Position numbers and translations under genes: made by a program. A stretch of 64,000 nt of DNA from Ascoidea asiatica (Eukaryota; Ascomycota; Saccharomycetes; Ascoideales; Ascoideaceae), in NCBI GenBank assembly GCA_001600695.1, contig BCKQ01000031.1:1-64000 (forward strand), read 5' to 3'. How positions within the stretch are numbered: the first letter of the stretch is position 1; every line of letters starts with the position of its first letter. Positions 26,187 through 37,200 of this stretch are shown piece after piece. The notes beneath the pieces were generated by a model that was not told the DNA's origin, made no database searches, and saw nothing but the letters and a program-made list of their open reading frames with translations.

Positions 26187-29100
26187 AAATCAACCAAATT
26201 TAAATAATATTTCATTTCTTGAAAAATTTCATTATTTCTTTTATAAAATTTCACCAAATTTAATTTCAACTCCAGAATTTATAAAAAATTTTGAAAATAA
26301 TCAAATTAGAAAAATTTTTATAAATTTAAATTTACCAAAAAATATGTTAAATTCAAAAGATAATTTACCTTTAAAAATTTATCCAAGAAATAAAATTAGA
26401 ACAACAAGATATACTCCATTAACTTTTATACCAAAAAATATAATTTTACAATTTAGTAATATTGCAAATATTTATTTTTTATTAATGATTATCTTAGGTG
26501 CTTTTGAAGTTTTTGGTGTTTCTTCTCCTGCTTTAAATGCTGTTCCATTAATTGTTATTGTAACTTTAACTGCAATTAAAGATGCTTTTGAAGATTATAG
26601 AAGAGCAATTTCTGATAATGAATTAAATAATTCTAAAATTCATTTATTAACTGGTGTAAATAATTCAAATGTTATAATTACAAATATTTCTTTATGGAGA
26701 AAATTTAAAAAATTTAATAGTAAAATTATTAGAAATTTTTCAAATTATATAATTTATATTTTTTCTTCAAAAGAAAAAAAATTAAAAATTAAATCTCAAA
26801 AAAATAAAAATAAAAATTTTTTAAATAATGAAACTGATAATGAAACTTTATATTCAAATATTACAAGATCAAATTCTTTATCAAGAGTAAGAACTTCATT
26901 TTCTCATTATCCAAATACTAATAAAGTTTCAAATATTTTTCCAAATACAATTGTTAATGAAAATATTCAATTATCTGGTAATGCAAAATTTAAAAATAAA
27001 AATTGGAAAGATATTTCTGTTGGTGATTTTATTAGAATTAGAAAAAATGAAGAAGTTCCTGCTGATATTGTTTTATTAAGTTCTTCAAATATTGATGGTG
27101 ATTGTTTTATAGAAACAAAAAATTTAGATGGTGAAACAAATTTAAAACCAAGAAATACATTAAAATGTGGTAATGGTTTAAAATTTGGTAATGATTGTGA
27201 AAGATCTCAAGCTTGGATAGAATGTGAACCTCCAAATCCAAATTTATATAAATTTAAAGGTTTAATTCATTATAATGATAATTCAATTTTATCTTCAAAT
27301 AATCAAATTGATCCTTTAATAATGAATAAATCTGAACCAATTACTAATGATAATATTCTTTTAAGAGGTTGTACTTTAAGAAATACAAATTGGGCTATTG
27401 GAATTGTACTTTATACTGGTGATGATACTAAAATTATGTTAAATTCAGGTGTAACTCCATTAAAAAAATCAAGAATTGCAAAAGAATTAAATTTATCTGT
27501 TTTTATAAATTTTACAATTTTATTTATTATGTGTTTTGTTTCTGGTATTGTAAATGGTTTATTTTATAGAAAAGATGATACTTCAAGAAAATTTTATGAA
27601 TTTAAAGCTTGGGGTTCAACTTCTGCTGTTAATGGTATTCTTGGTTTTTTTGTTGCTGTTAATTTATATCAAACTTTAGTACCAATTTCTCTTTATATTT
27701 CTGTTGAAATTATTAAAACTTGTCAAGCTTATTTTATTTATGCAGATGCAAAAATGTATTATGATAAATTAGATTATCCTTGTATACCAAAATCTTGGAA
27801 TATATCTGATGATTTAGGTCAAATTGAATATATTTTTAGTGATAAAACTGGTACTTTAACTCAAAATGTTATGGAATTTAAAAAATGTTCAATTAAAGGT
27901 AAAGCTTATGGTACTTGTTATACTGAAGCTCAAATGGGTATGCAAAAAAGATTAGGTATTAATGTTGTTGATGAAAAAAATAATATGAAAGATATTATTC
28001 AAAATGATCGTGAAAAAATGTTATTTTTAATTAATCAATCAAAAGAAAATGATGGTATATATAAAAGTGCATGTGTGAAAGATGAAGAATTAACTTTTAT
28101 TTCTTCTCAATTTGTTGAAGATGTTTTAAATCCAAATCCAAAAGATACTCAAAAATTTGCTAATGATTGGTTTATGACTTGNATGGCTTTATGTCACAAT
28201 GTTGTTACTGATAGTAATCCTGANGATCCAACAAGAAAATTATTAAAAGCAGAATCTCCAGATGAGGCTGCATTAGTTGGTTGTGCTAGAGATGTTGGTA
28301 TTGAATTTTCTGAACGTACTAGAGATACTGTATCATTAATCAAATATGGAATGTTAAAAAAATATAATCTTTTAAATATGATTCCATTTTCTTCAGCTAG
28401 AAAGCGTATGAGTGTTATAATAGAAGTCCCCATGGATGAACTTCCNGATTTTATTGAAGGATCATATAATGATTCCGAAACTTTAGAAGATGATTATAAA
28501 AATTCGCTGACTTATAATAATGACTCTAGNGATTCAGNTAATCAAGTTGAATCTTATTATCCTCCAGATAATAGTCGTAAATCATCAATGATCGTTTTAA
28601 TTTCTAAAGGTGCAGATAATGTTATTTACGAAAAATTAAATGAAAAAAATGAAGATGAAATGATGCAAAGAACAGCAATTCAATTAGAACAATATGCTAA
28701 AGAGGGTTTAAGAACTTTATGTTTCGGGTATAAAATAATATCTAAAGAGGATTATAATATCTGGCAAAAAAAATATGAAGAAGTATGTGCTTCTATTTCA
28801 GAAGATAGAGAGGAAAATATTGAAAGGGTTTGCAATGAAATTGAAGATGAATTAACTTTGATTGGATGTACGGCTATTGAAGATAGATTACAAAATGGTG
28901 TTCCAGATTCCATTCAAATTTTAGCAACTGCAGGAATTAAATTATGGGTTTTAACTGGTGATAAAATTGAAACTGCAATTAATATTGGATTTAGTTGTAA
29001 TTTATTGGATAGTAGTATGAAACTTATAGTTATTAAAAAAGATAATCTGAATTCTGAAGATGGAGGTCTTGATGAATCTATAACTAATTATTTGAAAGAA

Positions 29101-30765
29101 GAATTTAATTTAGCTGGAACAGATGAAGAATTAGCATTAGCTAAAGAAGATCATTCTCCTCCACAAGGAAGACATGCAGTAATTATAGATGGTGCTTGTT
29201 TATCTCTTATTTTTAATGAATCCAACAGTGAACTTCAAAAGAAATTTTTGCTTTTATGTAAAAATTGTAGATCTGTTTTATGTTGTCGTGTATCACCTTC
29301 TCAAAAAGCAGAAGTTGTTTTAATGGTCAAAAACACTTTAGATGTCATGACTTTAGCAATTGGTGATGGTGCTAATGATGTTGCAATGATTCAAGCTGCA
29401 AATGTTGGTGTGGGAATAGCAGGAGAAGAAGGTCGTCAAGCTGTTATGTCTTCTGATTATGGTCTTGGTCAATTTAGATTTTTAACAAGACTTGTTTTGG
29501 TTCATGGTAGATGGTCTTATAAAAGATTAGCTGAAATGATTCCATGTTTTTTTTATAAAAATGTTGTATTTACTTTTACATTATTTTGGTTCTGTGTTTT
29601 CAATAATTTTGATGGTTCTTATTTATATGAGTTTACTTATTTAATGTTTTTCAATTTAGCATTTACTTCATTACCTGTTATTTTCTTAGGTATTCTTGAT
29701 CAAGATGTTTCTGATACAGTTTCTTTACTTGTTCCAGAATTATACAGAAGTGGTATTTTAAGATTAGAATGGTCTCAATATAAATTCATCTATTATATGA
29801 TTGATGGACTTTATCAATCAGTTATATCATTTTTCTTTGTTTATTTATTATATTATAGAGGTGTATTTCTTAGTCATGATGCTTTNACATTACATCATAG
29901 ATTTTGGATGGGTACAATGGTTGCTCATATTGCAGTTATATCTTGTAATATTTATGTTATGTTAAGACAATACAGATGGGATTGGTTATCACTTATAATT
30001 TATGCATTTTCAGTTTTAATAATATTTTTTTGGACTGGAGTATGGTCTGCAAGAGTTTATGCAGGACAATTTTATAAAGTTGCTCCACAAATTTTTGGAA
30101 CATTAACATTTTGGTGTGTATTTTTTATGGGAATAATTGCAAATATTTTACCAAGATTTGTTTTTGATACATTAAACAGACTTTATAAACCAAAAGATAT
30201 TGATATTGTTCGAGAACAAGTTGGTAAAGGTGTATTTTNTATGTATTCACCAGGTTATGATCCAACAGATGCTAATGATGTTGAAGAACATCGTATGAAA
30301 ATGAAAGCTTTAGAAGTTTCAGCTATTAATAATCCATTTGATATTGAACAACAAGGTGAAGAAATGCAAACTATGCCAACAAATGTTAATTCAAATGTTA
30401 ATTATTCTCCAACTGATGTTTTATTTCATAATGAACCTAATAATAAGAGTAATAATAATAATAATGATTTATCAATTAGAAAAAGAACAGGATCAATAAC
30501 AAGTAAACTTGGATCTCTTCGTAAAGCTTCAAGTTTTATTAAAAGAAAAACAAGTAGACATAATAAAGATATGATGAAAGCTAAAGGAAAACCACAAACT
30601 TTGAATGATTTAAGATTAAGTATGATACAATCTGGTGAATATACACCAAGTGTAAGAAATTCATTAGAAAGAATAGAAACAACACATAATGTACCAGGTA
30701 TATCACAAGCTGAAGGATTATTATTACTTCATAAAAGAAGGGATAGTATACATATTGCAAATTGA
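25912..30765 (+). CDS. DNF1: P4-type phospholipid flippase, Dnf1/Dnf2 class
   Basis: This 1617-residue P4-ATPase moves phosphatidylcholine- and phosphatidylethanolamine-type lipids to the cytosolic leaflet of the plasma membrane and endosomes. The order is a poly-Asn N terminus, TM1-2, an actuator domain with Asp-Gly-Glu-Thr (about residue 406), TM3-4 with Pro-Ile-Ser-Leu-Tyr, the phosphorylation motif Asp-Lys-Thr-Gly-Thr (Asp 644), the nucleotide-binding domain, Gly-Asp-Gly-Ala-Asn-Asp-Val, six C-terminal TM helices, and a Lys/Arg-rich tail. The sequence after the phospho-Asp (Gln-Asn-Val-Met-Glu-Phe-Lys-Lys-Cys and Tyr-Thr-Glu-Ala) and the length are Dnf1/Dnf2-like rather than Drs2, Dnf3 or Neo1. 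It needs an Lem3-type Cdc50 subunit. Which of Dnf1 or Dnf2 it corresponds to cannot be decided. Confidence 0.92.
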
Positions 30766-31166
30766 TCAAAAAAGGAAAAAAAAAAAATTATTTTGTTTCA
30801 TTCATTTTTTTTTTTTTTGCTAGATTTTCTCATGTCCCTTTATTTTTTATCTTTCTTTTTTTTTTATCTTTCTTTTTTTTTTATTAATTCTTGATTATAG
30901 TTTGTTTAATTTTTTTGCTTTTATTGTTCATATAAAGTCCATATTTAAAGTCCTCACATTTTTGTTATGCTTATTTTATTCTTTTTGATTTCTTGTTTAA
31001 TTTTTAATTTCAATTTTTTAAATTAATTAATTTTGTTGTTTTTATATAAATTAAAGACTCAGTTTCTAATTTTTTATAGTTATTTTTTTGTAATGTAAAA
31101 TAAGGTAATAATAAATAATAAATAATTATATATATATATTTAAAAAAAAAAAAAAAAAAAATTATA
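30766..31166. other. Convergent spacer, flippase/EFM3
   Basis: This A/T-rich spacer between two 3' ends has T-rich runs on the left and an 18-base poly-A run next to the EFM3 stop. No gene, GC island or bipartite element is seen. Confidence 0.6.
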
Positions 31167-32354
31167 TTATCGTATTTGTTGAATTTTATATATTCTTATT
31201 TCTTCACTATTTTTTTTCAAAAAAGCTCCAATGTGAGAAGTATTAAATTTATGATAATTTTCAATTGAAGAAGAAATAATTTCAAAAGATAAATTTGAGT
31301 GAATAATTTTTTTCTCAAATTCTTTAATAGTTTTAATATTTCTAATAGTTGCAGAAATTAAAGCATATCTTGAATTATTTAAATTATTTGATAATGAATT
31401 TTTTAAAAATTTTACAAGAGTTGGAATTATTGATAAATCATAAGTTATATCAGCACCTAAAATAATATCATGATCTGGAATTAAATTTTGATTTTCATTC
31501 CATAAAAGTTTATGAACATTAATTGTATTTAAAGAATTATTAATTGAAATATTATTTAATTTAAAATTATCTAAGATTTTTTCAACAATAATTGAATCAC
31601 CATCAGTGATAATAATTTTTTTAAATTTGAAATATAAATAATTTTTAATTAAACAAAGACTTAATAAACTTGAACCAGAACCAATTTCTAAGATTTTTTT
31701 ATTCTCAAAATTGAAAATGTCATTATTATTACTATTATTATTACTATTATTATTATTATTATTTAATAGATTATTTAATAGATTATTTAATAGATAATTT
31801 GAGAAATAAATTGCAGCTTCCCAAGTTCTAAAACCAGTTGTTCCTAGACCACTAATTAATCTTGGAGATTCTTTTATTAGAATATAATTATTATCATCAT
31901 TAATGTTTTGAAGTTGATATTNATCAATTTCAAAATTTAAGTTTTTATTATTATTTAAAATTAGATTATATTTGATTATTTCAGAAACAGAAGGATTATT
32001 TTGAATTGAATTTAAAATTTTTATATTTAAATTATAAAAATTTGAATTTAATTCTAAATCATAATTATTTAATTCAATTTGAATATCATTATTATATATA
32101 AATTTATCAAATTTTGATAAAAATCTATTTAAAAAAAGTTTAATATAATATTGATTTGAGATTGAGATTTGATTTAAAGAATTGAATAAAATTAATTGAT
32201 TTTTTGGAAATTTTATTAAAATTTTAAATAAATTATCATTAACATGATCTTCTAAGATTTCATTTATAGGCAATCTTTGATTCAATTTAAGTACTAAATC
32301 TCTCATAATTGGCTTCCAATGGGGGTGTTCTTCTCTATTTCTGTTTACAATCAT
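31167..32354 (-). CDS. EFM3: Protein-lysine methyltransferase Efm3 (EEF2KMT/FAM86 family)
   Basis: This 395-residue seven-beta-strand methyltransferase has, in order, Gly-Leu-Gly-Thr-Thr-Gly-Phe-Arg-Thr-Trp-Glu-Ala-Ala, the SAM-binding motif I (Ile-Leu-Glu-Ile-Gly-Ser-Gly-Ser-Ser-Leu-Leu-Ser-Leu), the acidic Thr-Asp-Gly-Asp after strand 2 and Ile-Leu-Gly-Ala-Asp-Ile-Thr-Tyr-Asp (post-motif II). These are the signatures of the FAM86/EFM3 group, which trimethylates a lysine of elongation factor 2. It is divergent from ESF2 with a 328-bp shared promoter. EFM3 and VPS70 are close neighbours in S. cerevisiae, and a VPS70/TRE-like gene lies about 10 kb to the right here. Confidence 0.82.
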   Translation of the reverse strand: MIVNRNREEHPHWKPIMRDLVLKLNQRLPINEILEDHVNDNLFKILIKFPKNQLILFNSLNQISISNQYYIKLFLNRFLSKFDKFIYNNDIQIELNNYDLELNSNFYNLNIKILNSIQNNPSVSEIIKYNLILNNNKNLNFEIDXYQLQNINDDNNYILIKESPRLISGLGTTGFRTWEAAIYFSNYLLNNLLNNLLNNNNNNSNNNSNNNDIFNFENKKILEIGSGSSLLSLCLIKNYLYFKFKKIIITDGDSIIVEKILDNFKLNNISINNSLNTINVHKLLWNENQNLIPDHDIILGADITYDLSIIPTLVKFLKNSLSNNLNNSRYALISATIRNIKTIKEFEKKIIHSNLSFEIISSSIENYHKFNTSHIGAFLKKNSEEIRIYKIQQIR

Positions 32355-32682
32355 TAAAACATTGATTCTTCTTTTGATTTATTTCTTCAAAATCTTCAAA
32401 AACTTCAATTTTTAATGTTTTTGAATATTTTTTTTAATAATTTTTCAAGTGAAATCTGGGGACATCACCACGTCCCATATTTACAATAGTCTTGTCCTAG
32501 AAAAAAGTTTGAAACGGATCCGTTGTGGTGGTTCTTATTTCAATTACCAGAATTTTCTTTTTTCTTTAAATTTTATGTTGAAAATTCAGAAATTTAGTTT
32601 TAAATGAAAAGAAAATGATATTTGAAGAGGATTTGAAGAGGATTTGAAGAGGATTTGAATTTGAGTAATAAAGTAATTAGAA
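32355..32682. promoter_or_regulatory. Divergent EFM3/ESF2 promoter
   Basis: This 328-bp bidirectional promoter has one bipartite element on the minus strand (32518-32532) near its middle and a RRPE-like TAATTTTTCAA at 32438-32448. A direct repeat of GAGGATTTGAA units is next to ESF2 (32627-32660). Confidence 0.55.
32518..32532 (-). promoter_or_regulatory. ACCA-N6-CGGAT element, copy e
   Basis: The minus strand reads ACCA, six bases, CGGAT, extended to CGGATCC. It lies 151 bp upstream of ESF2 and 164 bp upstream of EFM3, the most compact promoter that carries the element. Confidence 0.55.
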
Positions 32683-33717
32683 ATGGTAGTGGATAGTAGT
32701 AAGGTTACTGAAAAGGATATTCGATTTGCTGAATTAGGTTTGAATCTAGAATCAGATAATAGTGATGAATATAATTCAGAAAGTGAAGATGAAGAGAATA
32801 TAAAAGTTGAAAAGGAAAGTGTTAAAAAGAAGAGATCATTTGTCTCTGCTTTTGACAAAGATGATTCAGATGAAGAAGATATAGATGATATAAGTAAAAA
32901 AGATAGCTTGAAGGAGTCTATTATAGAAGAAATTAAGCAGATAGATAATGAAGATAATGAAGATAATGAAGATAATGAAGATAATGAAGATAATGAAGAT
33001 AAATTTTTTGATGATATAAATGAATTGGAGAAAAAAGATAAAAGAGTTGAAATGAAACCTATAAGAAAATTAAGTACAAAAGAATTAGAAAAAGAACAAA
33101 AAAGATTTAAGAAATCTGGATTAGTTTATTTATCATCAGTACCACCATATATGAAACCTATAAAACTTCGAGGAATTTTATCAAAAATAGGTAAAATAAA
33201 TAGAATTTTTTTAAAACCGGAAACTCCAGAAACTCATAGAAAACGAGTAAAATTTGGTAAAAATAAGAAAAAAAAATATATTGAAGGATGGATTGAATTT
33301 GAGAAAAAAAAAGAAGCAAAATTAGCTGTTAATGTTTATAATGGTAATATAATTGGTGGTAAAAAAAATAATTATTATCATGATGATATTTTAAATTTAA
33401 AATATTTAAAAAATTTTAAATGGAATGATTTAATTAAACAATTACGTGAAGAAAATGATTTAAAACAAAGTAAATTAGAAATTGAGATGATTAAAGCAAA
33501 TAAACAAAATAAAAAATTTATTGAGAATATTGAAAAAAGTAAAAATATTGAAAGAATTAAAAATCAAAGAAATAAACAAAATGAAAAAAATAATCAAAAT
33601 AAAAAACCAAAGACAAATAATTATAGAAGAGAATTTTCTCAAAAGGATATTTCATCTGCCAAAAATGCAAAAGTTTCAAATTCTGCTTTATCTTCAGTCA
33701 TGAAAGGATTATTTTAA
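32683..33717 (+). CDS. ESF2: 18S rRNA maturation factor Esf2 (ABT1 family)
   Basis: This 344-residue nucleolar protein activates the DEAD-box helicase Dbp8 and supports early cleavages of pre-rRNA within the small-subunit processome. The N-terminal half is acidic, with an Asn-Glu-Asp repeat (about 32943-33003). A single RRM-like domain begins at Gly-Leu-Val-Tyr-Leu-Ser-Ser-Val-Pro-Pro-Tyr-Met-Lys-Pro and includes Gly-Trp-Ile-Glu-Phe. It ends with the family motif Leu-Lys-Tyr-Leu-Lys-Asn-Phe-Lys-Trp-Asn-Asp-Leu. A basic C-terminal helix follows. Length and order match Esf2. Together with BFR2 it is one of two processome genes in the window, and both have the bipartite element upstream. Confidence 0.9.
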   Translation: MVVDSSKVTEKDIRFAELGLNLESDNSDEYNSESEDEENIKVEKESVKKKRSFVSAFDKDDSDEEDIDDISKKDSLKESIIEEIKQIDNEDNEDNEDNEDNEDNEDKFFDDINELEKKDKRVEMKPIRKLSTKELEKEQKRFKKSGLVYLSSVPPYMKPIKLRGILSKIGKINRIFLKPETPETHRKRVKFGKNKKKKYIEGWIEFEKKKEAKLAVNVYNGNIIGGKKNNYYHDDILNLKYLKNFKWNDLIKQLREENDLKQSKLEIEMIKANKQNKKFIENIEKSKNIERIKNQRNKQNEKNNQNKKPKTNNYRREFSQKDISSAKNAKVSNSALSSVMKGLF

Positions 33718-34214
33718 TAATAATTAAACTACTTTACTTCTATATTTATATCATTATTTATATATCTAAATAGCTTTACACTGATTTATATCAAAGTCTG
33801 TCAATACAGCAGTGTAGTAACACAGTAGAACAACAAAAACAACTCAAGACACAAATGATAATCGCAGAAGCAGCAGAAGCAGCAGAAGCAGCAGAAGCAG
33901 CAGCAGTTGAAATTAGAAATTTGAACGAGACCAGAAACGTGGATCTACCAGTGGTATGGGTACGCATCATTCTACGGTTAAACACACATTTATGCTTCAC
34001 CCGGCAGCTTCACGAATTTTTCAGAGTTTTCGAAATTGGCCAAAAACAGAAATTTTATTTTTATTTTTATTTTGTAAAAGAATCAAAAGAAGAAGAATCA
34101 AAAGAAGAAGAATCAAAAGAAGAAGAAGAAGAAGAAGAAACAGAGCAATATATTTGTAATTGTTATTCAATATATCATAGCAGAAAGCAGAAGAGGCGTT
34201 GAAATCAAGAGCAG
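33718..34214. promoter_or_regulatory. ESF2-DSS1 intergenic region
   Basis: This 497-bp spacer has a GCAGAA trinucleotide-like run (33867-33905), a GC-richer patch (33920-34030) with one exact bipartite element and an adjacent TGGGT variant, and AGAAGAATCAAA repeats (about 34085-34140) just before DSS1. ORFs starting at 33855 and 33956 only translate these repeats. Confidence 0.5.
33930..33944 (+). promoter_or_regulatory. ACCA-N6-TGGAT element, copy f
   Basis: This is an exact match in a GAGACCA-N6-TGGATCT context, about 270 bp upstream of DSS1. A variant ACCA-N6-TGGGT follows at 33947-33961. Confidence 0.55.
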
Positions 34215-37200
34215 TTGTTCTTTGCCATGTTTCGGGCTATAAATTGTTCTTCTTTGCGAAGAAAACCTCTGAATTCAAAATTATTCTATAGATTATTTCA
34301 AAATGATTCTCCAATTATAGATTTCAATTCAATGAATAATGACAATAAAAAGAATTATAATAAGAATAATTATAGATCTTTTAAGAAACCAAAAAAGGCA
34401 TTTAAATCTGCAACTTTAAAAAGAGTATTTGTTCCATTAACTAAAGAAGAAAAAGTTAAATTAAAACAAGATTCAAAAGAAATTGATAATGTTATTCAAC
34501 AATTACATCCAGATTTAATTTTTAAAAATTTAATAGAAATTTTAAAAGAATCTAAATTTCAAAAAAATTTACGTTATAATAAACCAAATTATTTATTTAA
34601 ACAAAATCTTATAAATAATTTAAATTTAAATAATCTTAAAAATAAAAATTTATATACAATTAATGATTTAGAATTATATGAAAATTTAATTAATAATCAT
34701 TCAAATGATCAAAATATTTCAGATTTAATAAATATAAATAAATCTTTTAATTATAATGATCTTTTAGATAATTTAAATATTGGTGATGCTGTAATGTTAA
34801 GTAATTTATTAAATAAACCATATTTAGCTGTTATTGCTGAATTACCAAGTGATATTAATGATCCTGTTTATACTTTCATCACTCATACTGGTACTATAAT
34901 TTATGGTAATAAATTTAGAATTAAAGCAAGAATACCAAAATTAATACCAAAATCATGGTTAAAATTTTCAATAATTAAAGAATTTAAAGAAGTAAATGAA
35001 ATTAAAATTCCAAATCCAATTGGTATAAGTAAAAAAAATTCATTAAATTCAATCTTAGATGATAATGATTTTATGTCAAATAAAAATTCAATAATTTTTA
35101 ATAATAATGAAGATTCTTTCATGATTCCAGATTCTTCAAGATTTTTAATTAGATTAGCTTTAGTTGATTTAAATAAAAAATCTTGGGAATTAATTGATGA
35201 AATTCAATTAAAATTAGAAATTATTCATAGAATTTTAAAATCTTCTTTTGGTATAACAACTATAGATATAATATCTTTAGTTAAATTAATTAAAAATATA
35301 AATTTTGATGATTTTAAAATTCAAATTTCAAAATATAATAAAAATAATAAATCTATTAAAAAAAATTTAAATGAATTTNTACCTGATGAATCTTCTGTAA
35401 AAATTTATGAAGATTTTTCAAAAAAATTTTCTGAAATTTTAAATCAATCAATAAAATTTGGTGATTTTCAATTTGGTAAATCATTTGGTTCAATAAATTC
35501 AAATGAAAAAATTGATTCAACTATTTTTTTTGCTACAATTTTAGCTTTAAAAAATCAACCAAGATTATGGGGTTCAATTGATAATAATCCAATTGAAATT
35601 AAAATTTTATCATCACAAAATTTTGATAATTTAATTAAATTAATTAAAAAATCACCAATAATAAAATTAAAATTTATAAAACATATTTCAATATTATTAA
35701 ATTCAATTTATTATAAACCAAAGAATGGTGAAGAATTTTTTTTAAAAGATTTAAAAAAATTAGAAAAATTTAAAAAATTTGATAGTTTAGAATTAGAAAA
35801 TAAAAAATTAAAATTTTTAAATGATATTAAATTAAATATTGATATACAAAATAATTTAATTTTAACACCATATTCAATTTTATCAACATTATCAAATAAA
35901 GAAGATTTAAATTTAAAAAAATCATTAAATAAATCATTTTTAAAATTACAATCTATTGTTAATATTGTTAATAAATCTGGAATTCCACCATATTTTAATG
36001 ATATTTTAGAATTAATTAAACAATATTCTTCTGGAAATATTTTTGATCCAGAAGCTGAAACTTTAGTTGTATCAATTTTAAGAAGTTTAAAATTATTTAA
36101 TAATTTAGATATTTCAAGAACTTCTGCATTTAATTTATTAGTTTTACTTGGATATTCAATACCATCATTTGAAAATCCAATATTATGGTCAAATGAATTA
36201 TTATTACCAAATAAGAATATATCATATAAATCAGATATTGAAGAAGAATATTATAAAAATTTAACAATTAAAGAATTTGAAAATTATAAAGATCCAATTA
36301 AAAAAAAAAGAAAAAATTTTAATAATTTACCAGTTTATTGTATTGATAATGAAGATGCTAATGAAATTGATGATGGAATTTCAATTGAAAGAATTTCAAA
36401 AGAAAATTGGTTAATTCATATTCATATTGCAGATCCTGGATCATATTTTTCACCAAATTCAATTATTGGAAAAATTAGTTATGAAAGATCATCAACAATA
36501 TATTTACCAGAATTAGTTTCACCAATGTTACCAAAAATAATTTCAGAAATTGCAGGATTAGGTAAAAATAATCAAATTACAAGATGTATGACATATACAA
36601 TACCATATTATCCAAATTTAAAAGAATTAAATAAAAAAATTGATATTAAAAATTCATATATTCAAGGTGGACTTATTAAAAATTTTCCAAAAGTTACATA
36701 TAATTCAGTTGATAAAATTCTTGATAATAAACAAGAGGATATGGATAATGATAATAATGAATATTCAAGAGATTTAAAAGATTTATATGAAATTGCAAAA
36801 GATTTAAGAAAACTTAGAATTGAAAATGGGGGTATAATATTTAATATTGAAAATAGTAAAGTTAAAGTAAATAAAACTGAAAATGAAAATGAAAATAATG
36901 AAGAAGAAGAAGAAGAAGAAGAAGAAGAAGAAGAAGAATTTTTAAAATTAGATAAAAAACTTTTAAAATCAGAAGGAATTTCATCAAAAGGAATTTATTC
37001 AGATGAATTATTTCAAATAAGTTTTGAAAATTCAATAGAAACAAAATCAATAATTTTAGTTTCAGAAATTATGATATTAGCAAATACAATTGCAGGTAAT
37101 TTTTTTAAAATGAATAAAATTCCTGGAATTTATAGAAATTTATTACCAATAAAATATTCAGGAGATTTAATTAAAAATGAATTAAATAAATTTAAAAANA

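Noticed and set aside
33855-34202. 115-residue Ala-Glu and Lys-Glu-Glu ORF before DSS1
   Set aside because: It translates GCAGAA and AGAAGAATC repeats; a second frame over the same DNA is equally open.
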